A DNA stretch of 64,000 bases from Rubrobacter indicoceani (GTDB taxonomy: Bacteria; Actinomycetota; Rubrobacteria; Rubrobacterales; Rubrobacteraceae): the NCBI RefSeq assembly GCF_003568865.1, contig NZ_CP031115.1, positions 2,046,001-2,110,000 on the forward strand, in the 5' to 3' direction. The position numbers and the translations under genes were made by a program. Below the pieces are notes generated by a model. The model saw nothing but the letters and a program-made list of their open reading frames with translations, did not search any database and was not told where the DNA came from. Below, in pieces: positions 46,025-53,756 of this stretch. Each line of letters starts with the position of its first letter. Within the stretch, counting starts at the first letter, position 1.

Positions 46025-46687
46025 TCAGGCGGGGATCATGTCTTCGAGGCGTGAGTCGGTGAAGTCCCGGACAACAAGGTAGGTTCCGGCCTCGAGCAGG
46101 TACTCCTCGCTCTGGGTCGAGGCGACGCCGACGGTGCGGATTCCGGCCCCGAGCGCGGAGGCGATGCCCGAGCGCGAGTCTTCAAAGGCGACGGCCTCGT
46201 CCGGTGAAAGGTCGAGGCGGCGCAGGGCCTCCGCGTACGGTGCGGGGTCGGGTTTTCCGGCATCCACGTCGTCGGCGACGACCACCTCCTCGAAATATCC
46301 TTCGAGACCGAGCGCGGCCATCACGACCCGGGCGTTCTCGCGGGGGGCGTTGGTGACGAGAGCGAGGCGAAGCCCCGCCTCCCGGGCCGCCCCGACAAAC
46401 TCCAGAAGCCCCGGCGTCGGTTCAAGACCGTCCACGCGATCGCGGAAGTGGACTTCCTTCTCCTCGACGAGCGCCGCCGTCTGCTCGGCGGAGAGACCGG
46501 GGATGTACTCGGCGGCGATGTCGGGGTTCAGCCGACCGCTGATGTTCGCCTGGTAGAAAGCCCGGTCAACGTCCATCGAGGCGTGCTGCCGCAGGATGTC
46601 GGCCCACGCCGGGAAGTGCAGCGAGTCCGTCTCGGCGAGCGTCCCGTCAAGGTCGAGGAGCAGGGCCCTAGGCTTTGTTTCGGTCAA
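46025..46687 (-). CDS. HAD superfamily phosphatase/phosphomutase (beta-phosphoglucomutase-like)
   Basis: A 220-residue HAD hydrolase. Motif I is LLDLDGTLAETDSLH (Asp nucleophile and the second Asp), motif II LALVTNAPREN, motif III DAGKPDPAPY and motif IV AVAFEDSRSGI. The alpha-helical cap has the HxxxW region seen in beta-phosphoglucomutases and related sugar phosphatases. The start is a TTG at 46687 with GGAG 8 nt upstream. It converges with the GH31 gene and may process a sugar phosphate from the same pathway, but this is inference. Confidence 0.9.
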   Translation of the reverse strand: MTETKPRALLLDLDGTLAETDSLHFPAWADILRQHASMDVDRAFYQANISGRLNPDIAAEYIPGLSAEQTAALVEEKEVHFRDRVDGLEPTPGLLEFVGAAREAGLRLALVTNAPRENARVVMAALGLEGYFEEVVVADDVDAGKPDPAPYAEALRRLDLSPDEAVAFEDSRSGIASALGAGIRTVGVASTQSEEYLLEAGTYLVVRDFTDSRLEDMIPA

Positions 46688-46728
46688 GTCGGGGTCTCCG
46701 TTTCAGTCGGGGCTTTAGCATTGCGGTG

Positions 46729-47172
46729 CTACAGATATCCGCCGAAAAGGACGGAGTTCAGGGCGCGGGTTACGATCAGGAGCGCGCCGATGTAGAGCAG
46801 GATAAAGAGGTGGCCGCGCTCGGCGTTTCTGCGCAGCGGGCCGGTCTTCCACTCGGCCATCCCGAAAAGGATGTTTATGGCGCAGAGGCCCCAGATCCAG
46901 TAGAAAACGATGTAGAGCGTCGCATCTCCCTCCGGCTCGGGGTTGAAGATCCCCCACCCGAACGCAAGCGTCACAAAGGCCGAGATGCCGACCGAGATAA
47001 CGAACAGGACTTTGTTTCGCCGACTCCGCCGCCTCCACGCCAGCCAGCGGTGAACCGTCCCGAGAGCCCCGACCTTCTCCGGCGCCACCTCCTCGGAGAA
47101 TGTCCCGTCGTCGTGCTCTACGACGCGGCCCATCGGGGTTTCGGAGTGGTTTTTCGCATCGGCTCTTCTCAT
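46729..47172 (-). CDS. Membrane protein of unknown function with three helices (147 residues)
   Basis: Three hydrophobic segments lie at about 54-73, 85-105 and 120-142, after a charged N-terminal 50 residues (RADAKNHSETPMGRVVEHDDGTFSEEV and then RWLAWRRRSRRNK). I recognise no family. The ATG at 47172 is supported by a TAGTAT -10 box that ends 7 nt upstream (47180-47185) with no Shine-Dalgarno, a leaderless layout; the longer open frame to 47223 would include alanine-rich residues upstream of that promoter. It lies alone between the HAD gene and the YbaK gene. Confidence 0.7.
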   Translation of the reverse strand: MRRADAKNHSETPMGRVVEHDDGTFSEEVAPEKVGALGTVHRWLAWRRRSRRNKVLFVISVGISAFVTLAFGWGIFNPEPEGDATLYIVFYWIWGLCAINILFGMAEWKTGPLRRNAERGHLFILLYIGALLIVTRALNSVLFGGYL

Positions 47173-47179
47173 AGCCGAG

Positions 47180-47185
47180 ATACTA
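47180..47185 (-). promoter_or_regulatory. -10 box of a leaderless promoter for the three-helix membrane protein
   Basis: TAGTAT on the minus strand, 7 nt before the ATG at 47172. Confidence 0.5.
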
Positions 47186-47241
47186 GCAGCGGCGCGGATG
47201 CCGTCCGGTAAAACCGCTCTCACGGTAAAACCGCTCTCGGA

Positions 47242-47733
47242 TCACGGGTCCGCCCTGACCCGGACGACCTCGCCGCCCGTCATGCGCACCAGTTCGTCCG
47301 GCGTGCAGGGGAAAACGGCGTGGGTGTGTCCGGCTGCGGCCCAGACCTCGTCGTGGCGGAAGAGGTCCTCGTCAACAAAGGTTCGGAGTTTCTCGGCGTG
47401 TCCGACGGGCGGGACGCCGCCGATCGAGTACCCGGTCCTCTCCTTTACCGAGCGGGCGTCGGGGCGTTCCGGCGCCGCGCCGAGCAGGGCGGCGACCTTC
47501 GCCTCGTCAACGCGGTTCACGCCGCTCGCTACTATCAGGATGAAATCTTCCGTCTCAGCAACCCGGAAAACAAGGGACTTGACGATCTGGGCGACCTTCA
47601 CCCCGAGCGCGGAGGCGGCCTCCTCTGCGCTCCGGGCCGTCTCGGTGAGCGCGACTATCCTGTTGTCGAGGCCGGCGTTCCAAAGAGCGGTCTCCACCCT
47701 CAGAACGCCCGCCTTCTTTGTGGGATCTGCCAA
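47242..47733 (-). CDS. YbaK/ProX-type aminoacyl-tRNA deacylase
   Basis: A 163-residue protein of the YbaK/EbsC (INS-like) editing family, which removes wrongly attached amino acids from tRNA-Pro or tRNA-Cys. The conserved lysine is in VAQIVKSLVFRV near residue 52, and GYSIGGVPPVGH near 105 with VWAAAGHTHAVF near 132 are typical of the family. The start is a TTG at 47733 with GAGGAG 6 nt upstream. It diverges from an MFS gene. Confidence 0.94.
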   Translation of the reverse strand: MADPTKKAGVLRVETALWNAGLDNRIVALTETARSAEEAASALGVKVAQIVKSLVFRVAETEDFILIVASGVNRVDEAKVAALLGAAPERPDARSVKERTGYSIGGVPPVGHAEKLRTFVDEDLFRHDEVWAAAGHTHAVFPCTPDELVRMTGGEVVRVRADP

Positions 47734-47785
47734 TCCGGTCTCCTCCCGTTTGCGTTTCCGGCCTTTTGCAATACTAGCGGAAGGC

Positions 47786-47791
47786 TAGAAT
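47786..47791 (+). promoter_or_regulatory. -10 box of a leaderless promoter for the MFS transporter
   Basis: TAGAAT, then 6 nt, then the ATG at 47798. No Shine-Dalgarno. Confidence 0.55.
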
Positions 47792-47797
47792 AGGGCG

Positions 47798-48946
47798 ATG
47801 CAGAGGCTCCTTGTACTCGCGTGTTCCATCGTGCTGGTGGACACCCTCTTCCACTCCGCTCTGGTACCTCTGATCCCGTACTTCACCGAGGAGTTCGGCC
47901 TGTCGAAGCTGGGGGTCGGGGTTCTCTCGGGGGCGTTCGGGGCGGGGGTTCTGGTCGGTTCGGTGCCGGGCGGGTACCTCGTGAGCCGGGCCGGGGTAAA
48001 GGTCTCGGCCATCAGCGGGTTCGGCATCTTCTCGGTTACGAGCATCGTCTTTGCGTTTGCGGAGAGCGGGTGGCTGCTCATGCTGGCGCGCTTCGGAGAG
48101 GGGTTCGGGAGCGCGCTCTCTTGGATAGCGGCATTTACGTGGGTGATCACGAACACGGAAGACGGCCGACGCGGTCAGGCAATCGGGACGCTGATGAGCA
48201 GCGCGGTCGTCGGCGCGCTGCTCGGCCCGGTGGTCGGGAGCGTGGCCGCTACGGTCGGCCTCGTCCCGACCTTCCTGACGGTCGCCGCCCTCGGGCTGGC
48301 GCTGGCGGCTTGGATCTACGCAACCCCGGCCCCCGCCCCGAACCCGGACAGACCTTTCTTCCCGATGCTCATGAAGCTCTTCGACCGAAGGCTGGTTACG
48401 GGTATGTGGCTGGTTACGCTTTCGCCGCTGCTGTTCGGTGCGCCGGTCGTTCTTGCGCCGCTGGCCCTTGATTCCCTGAGCTGGGGGGCGGTGGCTATCG
48501 GAGCGGTCTTTCTTGTCGCGGCCGGGCTTGAGGCCGTTGCGCAGCCGCTTCTCGGTCGGTGGACGGACGGCGCGGGTTTCAAAAGGCCGTTGGTCGTGGG
48601 CCTTTCGGGTTCGCTTCTGCTGCTGCTCGCCTTTCCTTTCACCGGAAGCTACGGTTTCGCCGTTGCGGCGCTGGTCGTGCTGGCGGCGGTCTTCTTCAAC
48701 GGCTCGGTAACGCCGGGCACGGCGCTCTTCTCCCGGGCCTCGGAGGACGCCGGGTTGGATCAGGCCATAGTCTTCAGCGCGGTGAACCTCGCGTGGGCGA
48801 CCGGCTCGGCCTTCGGCGCGCCGCTAGCCGGTGCGGTCTCAGACCTCGGCGGCCCGGCCTACGGAGACGCGCTGGCGTACCTGCTCCTCGCCGCGGTCTG
48901 CGCCGCGGCCCTCCTGAACATCGCCCGCCGCGAAAAGCTTGCCTGA
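47798..48946 (+). CDS. MFS transporter, drug-efflux like
   Basis: A 382-residue major facilitator with about 12 helices. The N-terminal half has VPLIPYFTEEFGLSKLGVGVLSGAFGAGVLVGSVPGGYL and the motif-A-like GYLVSRAGVKV with RFGEGFGSALSWIAAFTWV, which resembles bacterial drug/H+ antiporters of the 12-TM type. The substrate cannot be predicted. Its promoter is leaderless. It diverges from the YbaK gene and converges with the GlcG-like gene, 26 bp away. Confidence 0.9.
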   Translation: MQRLLVLACSIVLVDTLFHSALVPLIPYFTEEFGLSKLGVGVLSGAFGAGVLVGSVPGGYLVSRAGVKVSAISGFGIFSVTSIVFAFAESGWLLMLARFGEGFGSALSWIAAFTWVITNTEDGRRGQAIGTLMSSAVVGALLGPVVGSVAATVGLVPTFLTVAALGLALAAWIYATPAPAPNPDRPFFPMLMKLFDRRLVTGMWLVTLSPLLFGAPVVLAPLALDSLSWGAVAIGAVFLVAAGLEAVAQPLLGRWTDGAGFKRPLVVGLSGSLLLLLAFPFTGSYGFAVAALVVLAAVFFNGSVTPGTALFSRASEDAGLDQAIVFSAVNLAWATGSAFGAPLAGAVSDLGGPAYGDALAYLLLAAVCAAALLNIARREKLA

Positions 48947-48972
48947 GAAAGCCCGGCCTCCGTCGAACCGCC

Positions 48973-49377
48973 CTAGTTAAAGGCGGCGGCCCCGGCTTCG
49001 GCTACGTCCACGTCCTCTACTCGACCGTCCCGGTAGAGACGCCGACGGCCCCGACTATCTCCCCGTCCCGCACGAGCGGAACGCCGCCGGGGAAGATCAC
49101 GACCCACCCCGAATTCGTGGTTGAGGCCGAAGATGGAGCTCCCCGACTGCGTGAGGGGCGGGAGGTCCGCCGTCCGGCACTTGAACGCGACCGAGGTCCA
49201 CGCCTTGTCTATGGATATGGCGATGCTCCCGACGAACGCGCCGTCCATCCTGATGTGCGTCTTGAGGTTCCCACCCGCATCCACGACCGCTACGTCCATC
49301 GGACAGCCGATCTCGACCGCCCGTCTCTTCGCGGCTTCGATGAGCGTCCGTGCGTCGGTGAGGCTTATGCTCTCCAA
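48973..49377 (-). pseudogene. GlcG/HbpS heme-binding-like protein with two compensating frameshifts
   Basis: The frame encodes 134 residues starting (M)ESISLTDARTLIEAAKRR, and the first 85 and last 15 residues match the GlcG/HbpS family (VAVVDAGG, QSGSSIFGLNHEFGV, then VEDVDVAEAGAAAFN). Between them the translated stretch is arginine-rich and unlike the family. Read one base later, the same DNA gives VVIFPGGVPLVRDGEIVGAVGVSTGTVE, which is the conserved family core. So one extra G near 49103-49107 and one missing base near 49022-49026 leave an open frame with a scrambled core. It is either two real mutations or two sequence errors. The TTG at 49377 has AGAGGA 5 nt upstream. Family proteins bind heme or degrade glycolate in context; the role here is unknown. 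Confidence 0.75.
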
Positions 49378-49472
49378 GGTATTCCTCTTTTTAACCACGC
49401 AGAATTGTCTTGTAGCACAGGCCGGAGCCCGCCGCGATCCTTACTGGAAACTCCGCGGTCCGGGGTTCCGGT

Positions 49473-50153
49473 CTACGGGGCCGCTGCGAATACCTCTCTG
49501 ACGACGCCCTCGTCGTCGAGCGAGGGGTAGATGGCGTGGGCCTCCAGCGCGACGCCCGGCTCGAAGGGTATCCCGAGAACCCGCATCCCGGCTGACTTCG
49601 CCGCTCTGACCCCGGTCGGGGAGTCTTCGAGGGCGAGGCTCCGCTCCGGCCTCACCCCGAGCCTTTTACACGCGCCGAGGTAGAGGTCGGGGGCGGGCTT
49701 GGCGTTCTCTACGTCGTGGTCCCCGAGCACCGCGTCGAAGTAGCCGAGCATCCCCGCGCCCTCAAGCACGCCCACGACAAGGTCGGTCGGGGAGTTCGAG
49801 GCGACGGCGAGCGGGACGTTGCCATGAAGCGATCTCAGAAGCTCTACCGCCCCGGACATCGGGCGGGCCTCGGCGGCGACGATAACCCGGCAGATAGCGT
49901 GGAGTTCCGAAAGAAGCTCTTCGCTGCGCTCCGGCTGACCGAGGATGTCGGAGATGATCCTCCCGGCGTCCGCCGCCCCGACGCCGAGCAGCCGTATCCG
50001 ATCTTCTCTGGTATAGGTGTGGCCGTACCCGGCGAGCAGCTTCGCCTCGCCCTTCTCCCAGGCCCCTTCGGTGTCCATCAGCAGGCCGTCGCAGTCAAAG
50101 ACGACGGCTTCGTAGCGAACGGTTCTCTTCGCGGCGTCTGTACTTTCCGCCAC
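49473..50153 (-). CDS. HAD superfamily phosphatase
   Basis: A 226-residue HAD hydrolase with motif I VFDCDGLLMDTE, motif II AVASNSPTDLV, motif III ENAKPAPDLYLGACK and motif IV SLALEDSPTGVRAAKS. The cap type fits the beta-phosphoglucomutase or 2-deoxyglucose-6-phosphatase group. The GTG at 50153 overlaps the glmS stop by one base (TAGTG), so the gene is translationally coupled to glmS. An open frame further upstream is antisense-like noise within glmS. Coupling to glmS suggests a sugar-phosphate role, by inference. Confidence 0.9.
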   Translation of the reverse strand: MAESTDAAKRTVRYEAVVFDCDGLLMDTEGAWEKGEAKLLAGYGHTYTREDRIRLLGVGAADAGRIISDILGQPERSEELLSELHAICRVIVAAEARPMSGAVELLRSLHGNVPLAVASNSPTDLVVGVLEGAGMLGYFDAVLGDHDVENAKPAPDLYLGACKRLGVRPERSLALEDSPTGVRAAKSAGMRVLGIPFEPGVALEAHAIYPSLDDEGVVREVFAAAP

Positions 50154-52003
50154 TACTCGACCGTTACGCTCTTGGCGAGGTTGCGCGGCTTGTCTACATT
50201 GAGGCCCCGGCTGGTGGCTACGTGGTAAGCGAGAAGCTGAAGCGGCACGGAGTCCACTATCGGGGCGAGAAGCCCCTCGGCGGGCGGCACGGGCAGCACG
50301 ACCCGAGAGAGTCGCTCTGCGTCCCGGTCGTCTATGCGGGCGATGGAGATCACGTTCGCCCCGCGCGCGCTGGTCTGGTCCACGTTGGACAGGGTTTTCT
50401 CGCGGATGATCCCCTCGCCGAGAACCGCGACCACCGGGCAGAACTCGTCTATGAGCGCGATCGGGCCGTGCTTCATCTCCCCCGCCGGGTAGCCTTCGGC
50501 GGGGATGTAGCTGATCTCCTTCATCTTCAACGACCCTTCGAGGGCGATGGGGAACGCTTCGCCGCGCCCGAGGAACAGCGCGCACTTCGCGTCTTCGAAG
50601 ACCGCGGCGGCCTCTTCCATCCGGCCCGCGTACTCGCCTTCGAGAAGCTCGAGCGTCTCCTCGACCTTCTCCGGCGCAAACCGGAGCGTCTTCCCGAGGT
50701 GCAGGAGCTTCTCCTCCCCGACCGTCCCGCGCCGGGCGGCGAGGGCGAGGGCGAACATCTGCATCACCGCGACCTGCGTCGTGAAGGCTTTGGTCGAGGC
50801 GACCGCTATCTCCGGCCCGGCGTGCGTGAGGATCACGGCGTCAGCCTCGCGGGTTATAAGCGACCCCCGCGTGTTCGTGACGGCGAGAACCTGTCCCCCG
50901 AAGGCCCGCGCGGCTTCGACGGCGGCGAGGGTGTCTATCGTCTCACCGCTCTGGGAGACGGCGACGACGAGCGTGTTTCCGTCCCCGACGGGGTCCGAGT
51001 AACGATACTCGCTCGCCACCGCCACCTCGACCGGGATGCGGGCGAGCCGCTCGATAACGCTCTTGCCGACCAGCCCGGCGTGATAAGCCGTGCCGCAGGC
51101 CGCTATAACGATGCGGTCTACGCGGTCGAGGTCGAGGTCTCTATCGAGGCCGAGATCAACGCGCCCGTCCGGGTCGAGGCGGTCGGAGATCGTCGCCCGC
51201 AGAGCGTCGGGCTGGTCGTGGATCTCCTTTGACATGTAGTCCGGAAAACCGCCTAGCTCTATGCCGGAGGCGTCCCAGTCCACCTCGAAGAGCTCGCGCT
51301 CGACGACGTTGCCTTCGAGGTCGGAGATCTCGACCGAATCCGGCCTCACGACAACGACCTCGTCGTTCTCCACGACCGAGAACTTGCGTGTGCGGTCGAG
51401 CAGGGCCTGCACCGCGCTTGCAAGAAAGTTCTCCCCGTTCCCGTAGCCGACAACGAGCGGGCTCTGCCTTCTGGCCGCAACTATCACGTCCGGCTCGTCG
51501 GCCGATACGACCGCCAGCGCGAAAGACCCCCGGAGCCTCACCATAACCTTCGAGACCGCGTCCTTCAGGCTCCCTCCGGCGGAGACTTCTTCCTCGATCA
51601 GGTGCGCCACGACCTCGGTGTCGGTCTCGGAGGTGAAGTCGCTGCCGCGCTCTTTCAACTCCTCGCGAAGCCTGTCGTAGTTCTCGATGATGCCGTTGTG
51701 GACGACGGCCACCCCGCCCTCGCGCCCGACGTGCGGGTGGGCGTTGGCCTCGCTCGGCTTTCCGTGCGTCGCCCAGCGGGTATGTCCGATGCCCGTCGTA
51801 AGCCCCGCGAGGTGACCGTTCATCCCGGCCACCCGCTCCGAGAGGCTCGCGAGCGGCCCGACGCTCCTGACGCGCTCGATGGCACCCGCGCCCTGAAGGG
51901 CTATCCCCGCCGAGTCATAGCCCCGGTATTCGAGATGACCGAGGCCCTCCAGCAAAATCCTTACGCAGTTCTCAGCGCCCGCGTAGCCGACTATTCCGCA
52001 CAT
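50153..52003 (-). CDS. glmS: Glutamine--fructose-6-phosphate aminotransferase (isomerising)
   Basis: A 616-residue enzyme that makes glucosamine 6-phosphate for peptidoglycan. The class II amidotransferase domain starts MCGIVGYAG with the Cys2 nucleophile, and TRWATHGKPSEANAHPH is near residue 75. The two SIS domains carry ACGTAYHAG, VAVSQSGETIDTL and the C-terminal ending NLAKSVTVE, as in all GlmS proteins. The ATG at 52003 has GAGAGGAG upstream and overlaps a probable small gene by 13 bp. I see no glmS ribozyme in the upstream region. Confidence 0.97.
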   Translation of the reverse strand: MCGIVGYAGAENCVRILLEGLGHLEYRGYDSAGIALQGAGAIERVRSVGPLASLSERVAGMNGHLAGLTTGIGHTRWATHGKPSEANAHPHVGREGGVAVVHNGIIENYDRLREELKERGSDFTSETDTEVVAHLIEEEVSAGGSLKDAVSKVMVRLRGSFALAVVSADEPDVIVAARRQSPLVVGYGNGENFLASAVQALLDRTRKFSVVENDEVVVVRPDSVEISDLEGNVVERELFEVDWDASGIELGGFPDYMSKEIHDQPDALRATISDRLDPDGRVDLGLDRDLDLDRVDRIVIAACGTAYHAGLVGKSVIERLARIPVEVAVASEYRYSDPVGDGNTLVVAVSQSGETIDTLAAVEAARAFGGQVLAVTNTRGSLITREADAVILTHAGPEIAVASTKAFTTQVAVMQMFALALAARRGTVGEEKLLHLGKTLRFAPEKVEETLELLEGEYAGRMEEAAAVFEDAKCALFLGRGEAFPIALEGSLKMKEISYIPAEGYPAGEMKHGPIALIDEFCPVVAVLGEGIIREKTLSNVDQTSARGANVISIARIDDRDAERLSRVVLPVPPAEGLLAPIVDSVPLQLLAYHVATSRGLNVDKPRNLAKSVTVE

Positions 52004-52446
52004 CTGTATCTCTCCTCTCGGTATTCCGCCAGGCCCGAACCCGCCTGTGCTGCACGGCGAAACCCGGGCTTTGTAGCTTCCGGCTTGTGGTGATCCGTGT
52101 TTTCGACCGCCTGCGGCGAAGGGGATGATGGTTCCGGCAGAACGAGGGCCGGGGGCCGCCGCAAACCTCTGCGGACGACCGGTTTGATCCTGTTTCTGAC
52201 TTCTGCTGCTGGCTCGGGTGGTTCTTTGTCTCCGGTGTCGCCACCGGAATTTGCACCCACCCTGACGACCGCCTTGTGGCCGAGACGCACCCGCCGAATT
52301 CTTCGATGAACGTCTTCCTCGTCAACTCCCCCGCGATCTCTCGCGCCGGAGTCCTGGCGCTTTGTTTTCCTGACCTGCTTTTTCGCTCTGTTCCCCGGCC
52401 CGGTCGTCCGGTAAGTATCCTCCTTTTTTCGCCTGCCGCTCGACAT
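51991..52446 (-). CDS. Probable small basic protein upstream of glmS (151 residues)
   Basis: I do not recognise this protein. It is basic, rich in Arg, Lys, Pro and Glu, mostly disordered in appearance, with a more structured centre (RRIRRVRLGHKAVVRVGANSGGDTGDKEPPEP). Evidence that it is real: GGAGG lies 7 nt before the ATG at 52446, TAGAAT (52468-52473) is a good -10 box further up, and its stop overlaps the glmS start by 13 bp as in a coupled pair. Against: codon third positions are less GC-rich than in neighbours and no domain is visible. If real, it is the first gene of the glmS-HAD operon. Confidence 0.45.
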   Translation of the reverse strand: MSSGRRKKEDTYRTTGPGNRAKKQVRKTKRQDSGARDRGGVDEEDVHRRIRRVRLGHKAVVRVGANSGGDTGDKEPPEPAAEVRNRIKPVVRRGLRRPPALVLPEPSSPSPQAVENTDHHKPEATKPGFRRAAQAGSGLAEYREERYRCAE

Positions 52447-52467
52447 CGGAGTTCCTCCGACCAGCGC

Positions 52468-52473
52468 ATTCTA
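52468..52473 (-). promoter_or_regulatory. -10 box upstream of the glmS operon
   Basis: TAGAAT on the minus strand, 21 nt before the ATG at 52446. The -35 region (TTTGCC) is weak. It probably drives the small gene, glmS and the HAD gene. Confidence 0.4.
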
Positions 52474-52523
52474 GCAGGTGCGTTTCTGCGGCAAAGCCGG
52501 TGCTCCACAGATCCCCGGAGCCG

Positions 52524-52637
52524 GGAAGCTAGGCTTACTGTCCCGAGCAGCGCGAGCAGACCTGTTATCAGCGGCCGATAAACCAGGTATACAAAGAGCG
52601 AGTGCCGCCCGAGAAAGCCGAGCGGCGCGAGCATCTT
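52524..52637 (-). pseudogene. Remnant of a heparan-glucosaminide N-acetyltransferase-like membrane protein
   Basis: One minus-strand frame contains about 37 residues, LKMLAPLGFLGRHSLFVYL and the following VYRPLITGLLALLG, that resemble the last transmembrane part of the DUF1624/HGSNAT acyltransferase family (FLGRHSLxxYLxHQP). The family histidine is Tyr here. Upstream and downstream of this patch the frame has no similarity and no matching start. The rest of the 321-bp gap between the glmS operon and the acetyltransferase gene holds only the two promoters. Confidence 0.45.
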
Positions 52638-52754
52638 CAGCTGCTCGCCACGCACCACCCTTCCGTCCCGGACCGCCGATCTCAACTCCTCCGCCAGGCA
52701 AACCTCTCTCCCGGTCTTTCCCGAACCCGTTCCGCAAGCCCTTATCTTATCGGG

Positions 52755-52760
52755 TACGAT
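52755..52760 (+). promoter_or_regulatory. -10 box of a leaderless promoter for the GNAT gene
   Basis: TACGAT followed by 7 nt and the ATG at 52768. No Shine-Dalgarno. Confidence 0.5.
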
Positions 52761-52767
52761 TGGCTCC

Positions 52768-53298
52768 ATGATCGAGGCAGACGACGGGAGCAGGATCGAA
52801 GTCAGACCCGGCAGACGCGAGGACGCCCCCCAGGCCGCGAGACTCTGGCTTGAAAGCGCCCGCGAGCACGCGGCCTACGACGCGGTCTACGAACCCTCCC
52901 TCGACGCGGAGAAGATGATGCGCAACTTCCTTGCCGACCTCTCCTCCGGCGGTCATACCTTTCTTTTCGTGGCGTGTGTACCGGACAGCGAGCGGGACGG
53001 TACGGAAAGGGTCGTGGGCTTTGTCTCCGGCGAACTGCGCGAAGGCTCTCCGACGTTCCGACCGAGGTCCTGGGCCTCGGTCGATGACGTTTACGTGACC
53101 CCGGCCTACAGAAGCTTCGGCATCGGCATGAACCTGATGCACAGGGTAAGAAACTGGGCGCTGGAGCGCGGTACGAGCGGCGTCTCCCTGCAGGTCGCGA
53201 CCGGAAACAGACGGGCGCAGGACTTTTACAGGAAGCTCGATTTCCGGGCGGTCTCCATCTACGAGGTGCTGGAGTTCTCCGCACCGGAAGATGCCTGA
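52768..53298 (+). CDS. GNAT family N-acetyltransferase
   Basis: A 176-residue acetyltransferase of unknown substrate. The acetyl-CoA motif VDDVYVTPAYRSFGIGMNLMHRV (V-x-x-x-Y-R-x-x-G-I-G type) is at about 110-130, followed by LQVATGNRRAQDFYRKLDFRAV. The N-terminal strand EVRPGRREDAPQAARLWLE is typical of GNAT proteins that act on small molecules or protein N-termini. Leaderless promoter. Its last 40 bp overlap the end of the convergent second GNAT gene. Confidence 0.9.
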   Translation: MIEADDGSRIEVRPGRREDAPQAARLWLESAREHAAYDAVYEPSLDAEKMMRNFLADLSSGGHTFLFVACVPDSERDGTERVVGFVSGELREGSPTFRPRSWASVDDVYVTPAYRSFGIGMNLMHRVRNWALERGTSGVSLQVATGNRRAQDFYRKLDFRAVSIYEVLEFSAPEDA

Positions 53299-53756
53299 GA
53301 GAGGGACATCACCGCTACCTCTTCTTCCATCTCAAAGCCGCCGGAGGTGTAGAACTCCTTTGCCCCTTTTTCAGCCGGCTCCACCTGAACCTCTACGTAA
53401 GATATATCCAGCGAGGCGCAGAGCTTTCGGGTCCGGGACAGCAATGTTCTTCCGACCCCGAGCCTGCGATAAGCGGGCGAGACGTAGAGGTCTTCGATGC
53501 TCGCAAAGGTTCCCCCGAGGGCGAAGCTGGGGCGCGGCGCGAGGGTGAGCACGCCGACGGCCCGGCCCGCGATGGAGGCGGCTATTACGTAGAGGTCGCC
53601 GCGCTCGACGGACGATCTCACCCGCTCGACGAAACGCTCTGGCAGCGGCTCTCCGTCGCGCAGAAACTCTTCGAGCAGGGGCAGGACTTCGGGCAGTTCG
53701 CCGGGAGCGGTGATGGTTGCGTGGAGGTCTTCGGGGCTCTCCGGGGCGGGGTTCAT
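53259..53756 (-). CDS. GNAT family N-acetyltransferase
   Basis: A 165-residue acetyltransferase. The acetyl-CoA motif IEDLYVSPAYRRLGVGRTLLSRTRKL is at about 92-117, followed by VEVQVEPAEKGAKEFYTSGGFEME. The ATG at 53756 overlaps the threonine aldolase stop by 4 bp, so the two are coupled. Its 3' end overlaps the convergent GNAT gene by 40 bp. The substrate is unknown. Confidence 0.9.
   Translation of the reverse strand: MNPAPESPEDLHATITAPGELPEVLPLLEEFLRDGEPLPERFVERVRSSVERGDLYVIAASIAGRAVGVLTLAPRPSFALGGTFASIEDLYVSPAYRRLGVGRTLLSRTRKLCASLDISYVEVQVEPAEKGAKEFYTSGGFEMEEEVAVMSLSQASSGAENSSTS

Noticed and set aside
52230-52300. A T-arm-like stretch upstream of glmS, considered as a tRNA gene
   Set aside because: The T loop does not match TTCRANY, and no acceptor stem or anticodon arm can be formed around it.
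52004-52446. glmS ribozyme or other riboswitch upstream of glmS
   Set aside because: No conserved ribozyme core was recognised, and the stretch is better explained by a coupled open frame.
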